The notes under the pieces are model-generated. The model was not told where the DNA came from, ran no database searches, and saw only the letters and a list, made by a program, of their open reading frames with translations. From Algibacillus agarilyticus (GTDB lineage Bacteria; Pseudomonadota; Gammaproteobacteria; Enterobacterales; Alteromonadaceae), in NCBI RefSeq assembly GCF_003286125.1, contig NZ_QMED01000002.1, positions 62,001-126,000 of the forward strand: a DNA stretch of 64,000 nt, given 5' to 3'. Positions 52,005 through 60,821 of this stretch are shown in pieces. The position numbers and the translations under genes are program-made. The stretch's first letter is position 1. Every line of letters begins with the position of its first letter.

Positions 52005-52034
52005 TTAAAGCGCAGGCTTCGGCCTGAGCTTTAA
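52005..52034 (+). promoter_or_regulatory. Stable UUCG hairpin in the leader of the acyl-ligase gene
   Basis: Arms TTAAAGC-CAGGC and GCCTG-GCTTTAA with a single G/A mismatch are capped by a TTCG tetraloop. No T-run follows, so it is not a typical terminator. It ends 20 bp before the ATG at 52055 and could affect translation or mRNA stability, or act as a processing barrier. Confidence 0.6.
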
Positions 52035-52054
52035 TAACTCATGGACCGAAACTA

Positions 52055-53857
52055 ATGAAAAGTTTAATACCTTTTGAAGGCGATTCACTCATCGAACTCG
52101 TCAATTTTAGAGCTCAAGTACAACCGAATGATGTTGCCTATACGCATTTAAAAGATCGTAAAGATGAAAAAGAAAACATCACGTATGCCGAATTTCAGCA
52201 ACGTATATTAACGTTAGCCGCTCACATACAAAGCTATAACGTAAAAGGTGAACGCATCATATTAATGTATCCAACGGGTATTGATTATATTGTGGCTTAC
52301 TTTGCGGTTATTTTTGCCGGTGCGATAGCCGTCCCCGTATACGAGCCCAGACAAAGTAGTCATTTTAATCGCTTAGCTAATATACTCGCAGATGCTCAAC
52401 CCAAACTTCTATTAACCTTAGAGTCAACGTTAGCCATTTCAAGCAAAGACGCTTTAGATGAATTAGCGCAATTTGGCGCAACCTGGCTAACAACCGATAA
52501 TTTACCACTTAACAATAAAGCTAATGAAAAATGGCAACCTATCAGTTTAAAACCAGATGATATAACCTTTTTACAATATACATCCGGTTCAACCGGTGCG
52601 CCAAAAGGCGTCATGGTGTCTAATGCAAACCTATTGCATAATTCAAGCTTAATTCATAAAAATACGCAATCCAGCGCCGATTCATGCTGTGTTACTTGGT
52701 TACCGCCTTATCACGATATGGGTTTAATTGGCGGATTACTACAACCGCTATATGCAGGGTTTCACTGTGTCATTTTATCGCCAATATCCGTAATACAACG
52801 CCCTATAAAATTACTTAAAGCGATACACGAATACAAAGCTACGATTTCTGGCGGACCCAATTTTATTTTTGAAGCTTGTGTTAACCGTATTCGAGATAAA
52901 CAACTCGCCGGAATCGATTTATCAAGTTGGCGTATTGCCTTTAACGGGGCTGAGCCTATTAATGCCAACACTTTACAACGTTTTGCTCAACGCTTCGCAT
53001 CACATGGCTTTAATCATAATGCTTTTTATCCTTGTTATGGCATGGCCGAAACCACTTTATTTGTCGCGGGAAGCCAAGCCAATAAAGGCGCAATATACAA
53101 AAAAGTAGACCGTACAGCCTTACAGCAAAATATAGCAATGACAAGCCAAGCACACGATGCACAAACACTGGTCAGCAGCGGACACTTACATAACGATTTA
53201 TGCATAAAAGTCGTTGATCCACTCACTTGTCTACCGTGCAAAGAAGGTGAAATAGGCGAAGTTTGGATCCAAGGCGCCAGCATCGCGCAAGGTTATTGGC
53301 AAAGAAAAAGTGTATTAGGCACTGATTTTTCGGGCATGCTAGCAGGCGATCCTAACCAATTATATTTACGCAGTGGCGATTATGCCTTTGTCGATGACGG
53401 CCAGCTATTTATTACCGGTCGTTTGAAAGATTTGATAATCATACGTGGCAAAAATCATTATCCGCAAGATATCGAATACAGCGTAAGCCATTCACACATT
53501 GAATTAAAACCTGACACGGGAGCCGCTTTTTCAGTACCGCATGCCGACGAAGAAGTACTCGTGATCATGCACGAACTAAATCACCGTTTAGATTTCAGCA
53601 CCCAACAAGAAATCAAGCAAACCATGATCGAAAGTATTTCAAAAAATCACGAAATGCAGGTATTTGATATTGTTTTTATTCGCCCCGGTACATTACCCAA
53701 AACCACAAGTGGGAAAATTCAACGACAAGCCGCACGCAAACAATATTTACTCAATCACGCCCCAGCTAATAACACGTTCACGAAGACTAAAAGCACAAGT
53801 TCAAGCGAACGCACCGAAACTCGCATTAACAGTAAGGAGACTAACGCATGTCATTAA
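52055..53857 (+). CDS. Fatty acyl-AMP ligase (FAAL)
   Basis: This 600-residue ANL-superfamily enzyme activates a fatty acid as acyl-AMP for transfer to an acyl carrier protein. The AMP-binding motif LQYTSGSTGAPKGVMVS lies near residue 176, with the FAAL-typical LPPYHDMGLIGGLLQPLY, the GNAEPI-like NGAEPINANTL, and the hinge region DLIIIRGKNHYPQDIE. The segment after FVAGSQANKGAIYKKVDR and the HDMGL/NHYPQDIE signatures favour FAAL over acyl-CoA ligase. A GGA 9 bases upstream is the only ribosome binding site. It overlaps the next gene by 10 bp. Its likely partner is the stand-alone carrier protein two genes on. Confidence 0.92.
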   Translation: MKSLIPFEGDSLIELVNFRAQVQPNDVAYTHLKDRKDEKENITYAEFQQRILTLAAHIQSYNVKGERIILMYPTGIDYIVAYFAVIFAGAIAVPVYEPRQSSHFNRLANILADAQPKLLLTLESTLAISSKDALDELAQFGATWLTTDNLPLNNKANEKWQPISLKPDDITFLQYTSGSTGAPKGVMVSNANLLHNSSLIHKNTQSSADSCCVTWLPPYHDMGLIGGLLQPLYAGFHCVILSPISVIQRPIKLLKAIHEYKATISGGPNFIFEACVNRIRDKQLAGIDLSSWRIAFNGAEPINANTLQRFAQRFASHGFNHNAFYPCYGMAETTLFVAGSQANKGAIYKKVDRTALQQNIAMTSQAHDAQTLVSSGHLHNDLCIKVVDPLTCLPCKEGEIGEVWIQGASIAQGYWQRKSVLGTDFSGMLAGDPNQLYLRSGDYAFVDDGQLFITGRLKDLIIIRGKNHYPQDIEYSVSHSHIELKPDTGAAFSVPHADEEVLVIMHELNHRLDFSTQQEIKQTMIESISKNHEMQVFDIVFIRPGTLPKTTSGKIQRQAARKQYLLNHAPANNTFTKTKSTSSSERTETRINSKETNACH

Positions 53858-55623
53858 ATCAACGTATACAACATCAAGCCGCACATAAACTTGAACACGC
53901 TTTGGGCGATCCCAATAACCCCGATTCTATTATGTCTTACAAGCGAGTGATGGAACTGGATGAGCAAGAATCATTTCAAGAAGAGTTTTATCAGTACCTA
54001 CTTTCTTTGAAAACACATCATCATTATGTGCCTGCAGCCTTAGGCGGAAAATTCGAAACTTACGAGCAACTCTATGCGTTAGGCAAAGTACTGGCACGGC
54101 GTGATTTGTCAACAGCCGTGACCATGAGCACCATGATTTGGTCTACTTTAGTTTGGGTTGGTGGTGATAAAATATTAAAACAGCATTGCGCAGATGTTAC
54201 GCTTTCAAATAATGGCGCACAATGTCTAGCTTACTCAGAAGAACATCATGGTTCTGACTTGCTCGCAAACGAACTCACCGCAACCGAAGTCGAAGATGGG
54301 TTTATTTTAGAAGGCGAAAAATGGCCGATTAACCGAGCAGCCCGATCTGAAGTAGTTATGTTGTTAGCACGCACAGCAAATGAAAGTGGTGGGCGTAATT
54401 TATCACTGTTTTTTGTCGAAAAAAGTAAAATAGACTGCTCAACATTTACCTACATCTCAAAAGTAAAAACGCACGGCTTAAGAGGCTGCGATATATGTGG
54501 GATCAAATTTAATAAAACCCACATCCCCAAATCCGCTTTAATTGGCCCAATAGGCGGCGGACTCGAAATTGCCATTAAAGCATTTCAAGTCACTCGCACA
54601 CTCTGTGCTTCATTATCTATTGGTGCGCTCGAAAATAACTTACGAGTCGTTATGGGTTTTGCAACTCAGCGACGATTATACAAAGGTAATGTCTTTGATA
54701 TTCCAAATGCACGCCATCATTTAACCAATGCGTTTACCGACTTGCTTATCACCGATGCACTCGGCAGTAGTTTGTCACGCGCATTACACGTTATTCCAAA
54801 ACAATTCAGTGTGTTATCGGCGGTCGCTAAATGCTTTGCCCCCTACAAATTAGACCAAGCTCAAAAAGACTTAGCAACCGTGTTAGGCGCACGCTTCTTT
54901 TTTAGAGAAAAGCACAAAGAAGGTATTTTTCAAAAATCGTTACGCGACAGTCAAGTTGTCAGTCTATTTGATGGTAGTTCAGAAATTAATCTTTATTCAC
55001 TCACCACGCAATTATCATTACTCGCACGTCGTCAAGACAAGTTATTTGCCATCACGGCAGAGACTACCAGCAGTAAACTCAGCAACATTTTTGATGCCAG
55101 CACGCAACTTCCAACCTTTAGAGGTGAAAAGCTCGATTTATCCAGCCATGGGCGCGATTTAATAATGGAAAGCTGGCCACAAATAATAGCGGCGTTAAAA
55201 CACGCTTCTGGCACTTTACACAACGCAGATAAAATACTCTTTTTAGCTGAAATGGTATTCAACAAACACCAACAAAATTTACAGCGGATTGCCAACCATG
55301 TAGAACAAAAATCAGATATGCAATCACCACGCATGTTCAAAATTGCACGTGAATATTGTGTAGTACACGCCGCCGTTTGCTCAATTCAATACTGGTTAAA
55401 CAATACACAAAACAGCGATGTATTTATCAATAAAGCCGATTGGCTCATTGTGGGTTTACAGCGCTTATTACTTGAATTAAATATCGATATTGAGATCAGC
55501 GAGCAGCATTTAACCCAAGTATCTAACGAATTACTGCACCGCAGCCAAGCCGCGCTTAGCTATGGTTTAGTACCCCTTGAACTACCCGAACTTAGTTTAA
55601 TTCCAGCGGAGGAAATCGCATGA
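53848..55623 (+). CDS. Acyl-CoA dehydrogenase-like flavoenzyme
   Basis: This 591-residue protein belongs to the acyl-CoA dehydrogenase superfamily. Its FAD/substrate segment AYSEEHHGSDLLANELTA and following beta domain are clear. At the place of the usual catalytic Glu (EGTxEI in medium-chain enzymes) it has Asp375 (SLFDGSSEI). A C-terminal extension of about 190 residues follows the dehydrogenase fold. Set between an acyl-AMP ligase and a carrier protein, it probably introduces an alpha,beta double bond into carrier-bound acyl chains. AAGGAG lies before the ATG, and translation is coupled to the FAAL gene by a 10-bp overlap. Confidence 0.85.
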   Translation: MSLNQRIQHQAAHKLEHALGDPNNPDSIMSYKRVMELDEQESFQEEFYQYLLSLKTHHHYVPAALGGKFETYEQLYALGKVLARRDLSTAVTMSTMIWSTLVWVGGDKILKQHCADVTLSNNGAQCLAYSEEHHGSDLLANELTATEVEDGFILEGEKWPINRAARSEVVMLLARTANESGGRNLSLFFVEKSKIDCSTFTYISKVKTHGLRGCDICGIKFNKTHIPKSALIGPIGGGLEIAIKAFQVTRTLCASLSIGALENNLRVVMGFATQRRLYKGNVFDIPNARHHLTNAFTDLLITDALGSSLSRALHVIPKQFSVLSAVAKCFAPYKLDQAQKDLATVLGARFFFREKHKEGIFQKSLRDSQVVSLFDGSSEINLYSLTTQLSLLARRQDKLFAITAETTSSKLSNIFDASTQLPTFRGEKLDLSSHGRDLIMESWPQIIAALKHASGTLHNADKILFLAEMVFNKHQQNLQRIANHVEQKSDMQSPRMFKIAREYCVVHAAVCSIQYWLNNTQNSDVFINKADWLIVGLQRLLLELNIDIEISEQHLTQVSNELLHRSQAALSYGLVPLELPELSLIPAEEIA

Positions 55624-55898
55624 ACACAGTTATCAATCAAGTTGCACCTACTTTAGACATTGTAAAAACAAAAGCGAGCGAGTTATTAGCCGAACGTTTG
55701 CGTATTGACGTAATTGAAGTCGATATGAACAAAAAATTAACCAGCTATGGTCTGGACTCCATTGATGCTGTCACCATGATTGGTGATCTTGAAGATTGGC
55801 TGGATATTGAATTACCCAGCACCTTACTTTGGGACTACGACACCATCAACGATGTCGCGCAATTTATCGTCGAAAATTTTGAATCATTAGTCGATTAA
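55620..55898 (+). CDS. Stand-alone acyl carrier protein
   Basis: This 92-residue carrier protein has the phosphopantetheine attachment Ser47 in YGLDSIDAV and an acidic helix II (EDWLDIELP). GGAGG precedes its ATG, which overlaps the dehydrogenase stop as ATGA. It most likely receives the acyl group from the FAAL, presents it to the dehydrogenase, and donates it to the NRPS condensation domain. No phosphopantetheinyl transferase gene is in this window, so activation must use one encoded elsewhere. Confidence 0.93.
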   Translation: MNTVINQVAPTLDIVKTKASELLAERLRIDVIEVDMNKKLTSYGLDSIDAVTMIGDLEDWLDIELPSTLLWDYDTINDVAQFIVENFESLVD

Positions 55899-55922
55899 AG
55901 CGAAACACGTACCCTAAATGAC

Positions 55923-55982
55923 AGGCGGTAGGCAGTAATACCAGTGTATTTTTGTCTGCCCTTTTAGCTTAATGCACCGCCT
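55923..55982 (+). promoter_or_regulatory. Nested inverted repeat between ACP and NRPS genes
   Basis: Outer arms AGGCGGT (55923-55929) and ACCGCCT (55976-55982) enclose inner arms GGCAG (55931-55935) and CTGCC (55956-55960). The 120-bp gap is the only long gap in the operon, so this structure may mark an mRNA processing or stability element. No promoter was confirmed. Confidence 0.4.
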
Positions 55983-56030
55983 CGACACAGCAGATACATA
56001 TCAACTAACGAAACAAAAATGGATTATATA

Positions 56031-59000
56031 ATGAGTCAAGTAACTGACATGCAAAAAGGGCTGTATTACATACAGCAAACACAACCTAGCACTAACGCCT
56101 ATAATGTGGCATTTGGTACAAAAATAACGTCAACGGTTTGTCTTAAAACACTTGAAGTCGCCTTTCAGCACGTGCAAAAAAACAACGTGGTATTACGTCA
56201 AACCTTTACCGATTTAAAAGGTGAAATAAATACCCTAGAAAGACCCGATCTGCCTATCAAGCTACAACAACACAACACCGCCAACTTAGGTGAAGAATCA
56301 CTAAAATTAATTGTTGAAGCAACGGCAAAATCCCCGTTTAATTTAAATAAAGAACTTTGCTTACGCGTAGATATTTTTCCAACATTGAGTCAAGAACACG
56401 TTATGCTGATCACGGCCCATCACGCTAATTTCGATTTTTGGTCGTTAGCTTTATTGCTTGAGCAAGTGGCCAGTGCATATCAACACATTATAAATGGCCA
56501 AGAACAAAACGAAACGCGCCAAACACCGCAATTTACCGATGTAATAACACAGCTTAAAACCACACAACAAACCGAAAAATACCAACAAGCTAAAGCCGCT
56601 GTTGTGGCTAATTTAACGGGTGCCAATACGCAATTAACCCTATCAACCGACTTTATTCGCCCTCAGGTCAATCGTTATCAAGGCACCTCATTCAGCTTTA
56701 GCATCCCAGCTCACATCACGGCGTTAATTAAAGAAACAGCTAAAACCCAAAATGTAACAACTTACATGTTACTCCTATCGGTTTACCAAGTTTTGCTACA
56801 TCGCTATACCGGCCAAAACGATATTTTAGTTGGCTCGCCAACTGCCGGTCGCGAAAAACGAAAATTTCATCAAGTGATGGGTAATTTTGTCAATACGATC
56901 ATAACTCGCAGCACAATCACCTCAAAAACACATTTTAGCGACATGCTACAGCACACCTATTCACAAGTGGTTGAGGCTATTCGTCATCAAGCGGTTATGT
57001 TTCCGCAGGTGGTTGAGGCCATCAAACCTAAACACGACAAAAGCCGCACACCGCTTATTCAAGCGCATTTTGCTTGGGACAAATTGCCGCAATTTGCCCA
57101 GTTCGAACATTTTTTCAGCCAAACAACCAATAAAAAAAGCATCGATTGGGCAGGGCTAACACTTGAACCTTACTGGGTACCACAACAAGAAGGTCAGTTT
57201 GATTTAGCGCTTGAAATGGGGGCCGAAATCGATGGTGAATTAACCGCCACATTAAAATACCGCCAAGACCTTTTTTCAGCCGATAGCATGGCGCAGTTTT
57301 CTGACAATTTTGTGCAACTACTCAACAGTTTATGTCGTAATCCAACTCAAAATATTAACCACGCGACCCTTTTAACCACAGAACAAACTAAGCAGCTTTT
57401 ATCTGTTGCGCATTCACCAACTATAATCACGCCACGCGCAAAAACGGTACACGCTTTATTTGAACGCCAAGCCGACTTAACACCAAATAAAATTGCAGTA
57501 CAAGATATAAATACGCAACTCACCTATCAAGAACTTGATCAGCAAGCTTCGCATATTGCCAATGTATTAACTCAACAATACGCCGTGCAAGGGCAACAAG
57601 TGGGCATTTGCTTACACCGAGATGTAAACATGCTTGTTAGCTTGCTGGCTATTTTAAAAGCCGGCGCAGGTTATGTTCCTATCACCCCCAATATGCCTAT
57701 CGAGCGGGCAAACATGATAATGGAAGATGCCGATCTAGCGGTTATGATTTTAGGCGATGACATCACAAATCTTAAACCACCTCATTCAATACCAACAACC
57801 ACTTTAAATGAGTTAACCAATTGTCATGTAAAAGCGGCCGAACACACACTTGTTGCCCCTTCACAAACGGCCTATATTATTTTTACATCTGGTTCAACAG
57901 GCCGACCCAAAGGCGTTAGCGTACCGCACAGCTGCGCAGTTAATTGTATAGAATCAATTTGTCACACCCCCGGTATCAACCCCGACGAAAAGCTACTCGC
58001 CGTAGCCCCTTTTTCATTCGACATATCAGTAACTGAATTCTTTTTACCCATCAGTCAAGGTGGTCAAGTCATGATTGCCGATACCGAAACGGCAACGGAT
58101 CCTGACAAACTCATTAATGCGATCAAAATATTTAATCCAAGCTTAATGCAGCCAACACCTTCAACTTGGAAAATGCTATACAGTGCCGGTTGGCAAGGTA
58201 AAAAAGATTTAAGCATCATTAGCAGTGGTGAACCCATGCCACAAACATTAGCCGAACAACTCATCACAGATTGCGCGCATTTATATACCGCCTACGGCCC
58301 TACCGAAACAACGATTTGGTGCTCGATTATTGAATATACAGGTGGCCCCGTTACCATAGGTTACCCAATGGCGAACACCCAAATGTATATTCTTGACCAA
58401 AACCGCGAACAGGTACCGCAAGGGGTAACGGGTGAAATATATATTGCCGGCACCTGCGTAACCGATGGTTATTATGGTAAACCAGAGCTAACACAAAAAG
58501 CCTATTTGCCAAACCCTTATGGAGCCGGTCGTTTATATAAATCTGGCGATTTAGGGCGCATCAATCGCGACGGGTTATTTGAATGCAGCGGCCGTGCCGA
58601 CAATCAAATAAAAATAAGAGGGTTTAGAATCGAACTGGATGACATAGAAGAAAATATCCGTCGAATTCCACAAATCCACGACACCGTTGTACAACCACAA
58701 ATAATTAACAACGAAACAGCATTGGTTTGTTACTACGTTATTAACAAAGGTCAAAGTATCGGTCAAAAAACGATACAAAGTGAGTTAAAACAGCGCTTAC
58801 CTAATTACATGATCCCTGCTTTTTTTGTCGAAATAGCAGTAATGCCCATGACCGCTAATGGCAAAACAGACAAAAAAGCCTTACCCAAAATTAACTTAAC
58901 CGATAATCAGCGCGATATAATAGCCCCGACATCACCACTCGAAAACGCCATCATGCAACAATGGCAAACGGTATTACAACAAACACAAATAAGCATCAAT

Positions 59001-60014
59001 GATGATTTTTACGATATTGGCGGCCATTCACTATTAGCGGTAAAACTAACGAGCAAAATAAAACAAACACTGAATATTGATATAGATAATCAATTTACCC
59101 TTAACTACACCACGGTAGCCGCCATGGCACAGGCGATTGAACAAGGTAATTTAGTTGCCGATAACAGCATGTTAGTAACGCTAAACAAAGGTGAAACGGA
59201 TCATACACCGCTTTTTTTAATGCACCCGATAGGCGGTACCGTTCATTGCTATATGGCACTCACCCAATCAATCAATAAAGCACAACCTGTTTATGCTTTT
59301 CAAAACCCGGGTATAGACGATGCCGATGAAGCCGAAGTAGGCATTGAAGAAATAGCACAAAAATACGTAGCCGAAATACGCCAGCAACAACCACAAGGCC
59401 CCTATCAACTAGGCGGTTGGTGTTTTGGCGGCGTAATAGCCTACGAAGTTGCCAATCAACTACAAGCCATGGGCGAAACAGTTAGTGGCGTGTATGTGTT
59501 TGACACCCGTGCGCCTATTATTGCCAACCATCCCGACGATGGCGACGATGCGACTTTACTGTCTTGGTTTGCACGTGATTTAGCCATACCACACGGAAAA
59601 ACGTTACACATCCCACCTGAAACACTACGAAAAATAGAGATAGACGAGCAATTTGCCTATGTGCTCGATCGAGCACGCGCAATTGATATCATAGAAACCG
59701 ATGCCGACGAAGAAAAATTAATGAACTACTTCCAAGTTTACATCGCAAACGGCATGGCACTACAAATGTATCCTGAAAAATCGCTCAATATACCCGTTAC
59801 ATTATACCGCGCGCTAGACGAGCCTGAAGATTATGGTACTTATTTAGGCTGGGATACGTTACTGGGCGATGCCTTTACCGTTGTGGATATAAAAGGTGAC
59901 CATAATACGATCATGTACAAGCCGCTCGTCACTCAAATTGGTAACGACTTAAACACCAAATTAGACAACCTAACATCAACATCTCATACCGAAAAGGAAT
60001 GCACTTATGAATAA
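56031..60014 (+). CDS. Single-module NRPS (C-A-T-TE)
   Basis: This nonribosomal peptide synthetase has one complete module. Residue numbers count from an in-frame ATG at 56019. The condensation domain (about 1-430) has HHANFDFW at 134-141. The adenylation domain (about 480-975) has IIFTSGSTGRPKG near 626, YGPTETTIW and the core NGKTDKK. The thiolation domain carries Ser1004 (GGHSLLAVK). The thioesterase (about 1075-1320) has LFLMHPIGG and GWCFGG, with Cys1135 where Ser is usual. The ATG at 56031 is preferred because GGA lies seven bases upstream. With an acyl-ACP donor it would make one N-acyl amino acid. The amino acid cannot be named with confidence; the pocket is closest to glycine-type codes. 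Confidence 0.93.
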   Translation: MSQVTDMQKGLYYIQQTQPSTNAYNVAFGTKITSTVCLKTLEVAFQHVQKNNVVLRQTFTDLKGEINTLERPDLPIKLQQHNTANLGEESLKLIVEATAKSPFNLNKELCLRVDIFPTLSQEHVMLITAHHANFDFWSLALLLEQVASAYQHIINGQEQNETRQTPQFTDVITQLKTTQQTEKYQQAKAAVVANLTGANTQLTLSTDFIRPQVNRYQGTSFSFSIPAHITALIKETAKTQNVTTYMLLLSVYQVLLHRYTGQNDILVGSPTAGREKRKFHQVMGNFVNTIITRSTITSKTHFSDMLQHTYSQVVEAIRHQAVMFPQVVEAIKPKHDKSRTPLIQAHFAWDKLPQFAQFEHFFSQTTNKKSIDWAGLTLEPYWVPQQEGQFDLALEMGAEIDGELTATLKYRQDLFSADSMAQFSDNFVQLLNSLCRNPTQNINHATLLTTEQTKQLLSVAHSPTIITPRAKTVHALFERQADLTPNKIAVQDINTQLTYQELDQQASHIANVLTQQYAVQGQQVGICLHRDVNMLVSLLAILKAGAGYVPITPNMPIERANMIMEDADLAVMILGDDITNLKPPHSIPTTTLNELTNCHVKAAEHTLVAPSQTAYIIFTSGSTGRPKGVSVPHSCAVNCIESICHTPGINPDEKLLAVAPFSFDISVTEFFLPISQGGQVMIADTETATDPDKLINAIKIFNPSLMQPTPSTWKMLYSAGWQGKKDLSIISSGEPMPQTLAEQLITDCAHLYTAYGPTETTIWCSIIEYTGGPVTIGYPMANTQMYILDQNREQVPQGVTGEIYIAGTCVTDGYYGKPELTQKAYLPNPYGAGRLYKSGDLGRINRDGLFECSGRADNQIKIRGFRIELDDIEENIRRIPQIHDTVVQPQIINNETALVCYYVINKGQSIGQKTIQSELKQRLPNYMIPAFFVEIAVMPMTANGKTDKKALPKINLTDNQRDIIAPTSPLENAIMQQWQTVLQQTQISINDDFYDIGGHSLLAVKLTSKIKQTLNIDIDNQFTLNYTTVAAMAQAIEQGNLVADNSMLVTLNKGETDHTPLFLMHPIGGTVHCYMALTQSINKAQPVYAFQNPGIDDADEAEVGIEEIAQKYVAEIRQQQPQGPYQLGGWCFGGVIAYEVANQLQAMGETVSGVYVFDTRAPIIANHPDDGDDATLLSWFARDLAIPHGKTLHIPPETLRKIEIDEQFAYVLDRARAIDIIETDADEEKLMNYFQVYIANGMALQMYPEKSLNIPVTLYRALDEPEDYGTYLGWDTLLGDAFTVVDIKGDHNTIMYKPLVTQIGNDLNTKLDNLTSTSHTEKECTYE

Positions 60015-60495
60015 GCCACAACCACGAGAACTCGTTATCGATATAGAATATGAAATAGCCGCCCCTGTCGACGACGTATTTGCATTTATCTGCAACCCCG
60101 AAAACGATAAACATTGGCAGTCATCTTTCGATAGTATAAAAATGCACAACCCCGATACCCCCTTAGGTGTGGGCACAACGTATACCATTCATTTTCGCTT
60201 TTTAAGCCGTAAGCTGCATTTTGATTCACTCATTACTGGGTACGATATCAATAAGCGATACACCTACGAAACCACATCGGGATCATTGCCATTTAAAGGT
60301 GTATTTGAATTTACGCCCACGGCTAAGGGCACATTGGTTAAATGGCATTTTGCTGCCATCCCCGGCAAGTTTTTTGGCATTATTCCAAAAAGCTTAATTA
60401 AAAAATCGATGGAAAAACGCGTATGGGAAGACGTAGAAGGCCTTAAGCGCTACTTCAATGAAAAGCGTCATATTGAACAACTCGCGACAGCTTAA
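60007..60495 (+). CDS. SRPBCC (START/polyketide cyclase-like) protein
   Basis: This 162-residue protein has the SRPBCC pattern: IDIEYEIAAPVDDVFAFICNP at the start, a beta-sheet core, and a long C-terminal helix (KKSMEKRVWEDVEGLKRYF). The family forms a deep hydrophobic cavity that binds lipids or polyketides; some members are cyclases. The ATG overlaps the NRPS end by 8 bp and has AAGGA upstream, so it is co-translated with the pathway. It may bind, carry or modify the acyl product. No catalytic residues could be assigned. Confidence 0.82.
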   Translation: MNKPQPRELVIDIEYEIAAPVDDVFAFICNPENDKHWQSSFDSIKMHNPDTPLGVGTTYTIHFRFLSRKLHFDSLITGYDINKRYTYETTSGSLPFKGVFEFTPTAKGTLVKWHFAAIPGKFFGIIPKSLIKKSMEKRVWEDVEGLKRYFNEKRHIEQLATA

Positions 60496-60541
60496 ACATG
60501 ACGCGATAAATATAAGCAAAAACAAGAAATAGCATAACGAC

Positions 60542-60567
60542 AAGGGTGATGCGACCACATCGCCCTT
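60542..60567 (+). terminator. Weak terminator after the biosynthetic genes
   Basis: A 10-bp stem (AAGGGTGATG with CATCGCCCTT, one G-T pair) has a six-base loop and is followed only by TATT. It is the best candidate for the 3' end of the operon. The remaining intergenic sequence up to 60750 shows no gene. Confidence 0.5.
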
Positions 60568-60757
60568 TATTCAGTGCGCTAGATGAAAAGCTTCTTGATT
60601 AACTAAAATGAAAACCTCATTAACAGGTTGGCATGAACGTCATCCTACCCGCCGCAACAAACAAGCTTAACCAACCATACTTGCAAACGAAAGCAATCGA
60701 AAAATGCACAACAGCATCACTAAATTACAACTAACCCTAACTCAAATATAAACGCAA

Positions 60758-60786
60758 TTGATAATTATTATCAATTATAATATTAT
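60758..60786 (+). promoter_or_regulatory. Promoter covered by a perfect Fur box
   Basis: TGATAATTATTATCA (60759-60773) is a perfect 7-1-7 Fur palindrome, and the symmetry extends three bases further on each side. It overlaps a promoter with -35 TTGATA (60758-60763), a 17-bp spacer and -10 TATTAT (60781-60786). The layout predicts iron-dependent repression of the gene at 60822. Confidence 0.85.
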
Positions 60787-60821
60787 ACAACCCAACGACG
60801 ACTTAAAATTAGGTTACTCAA

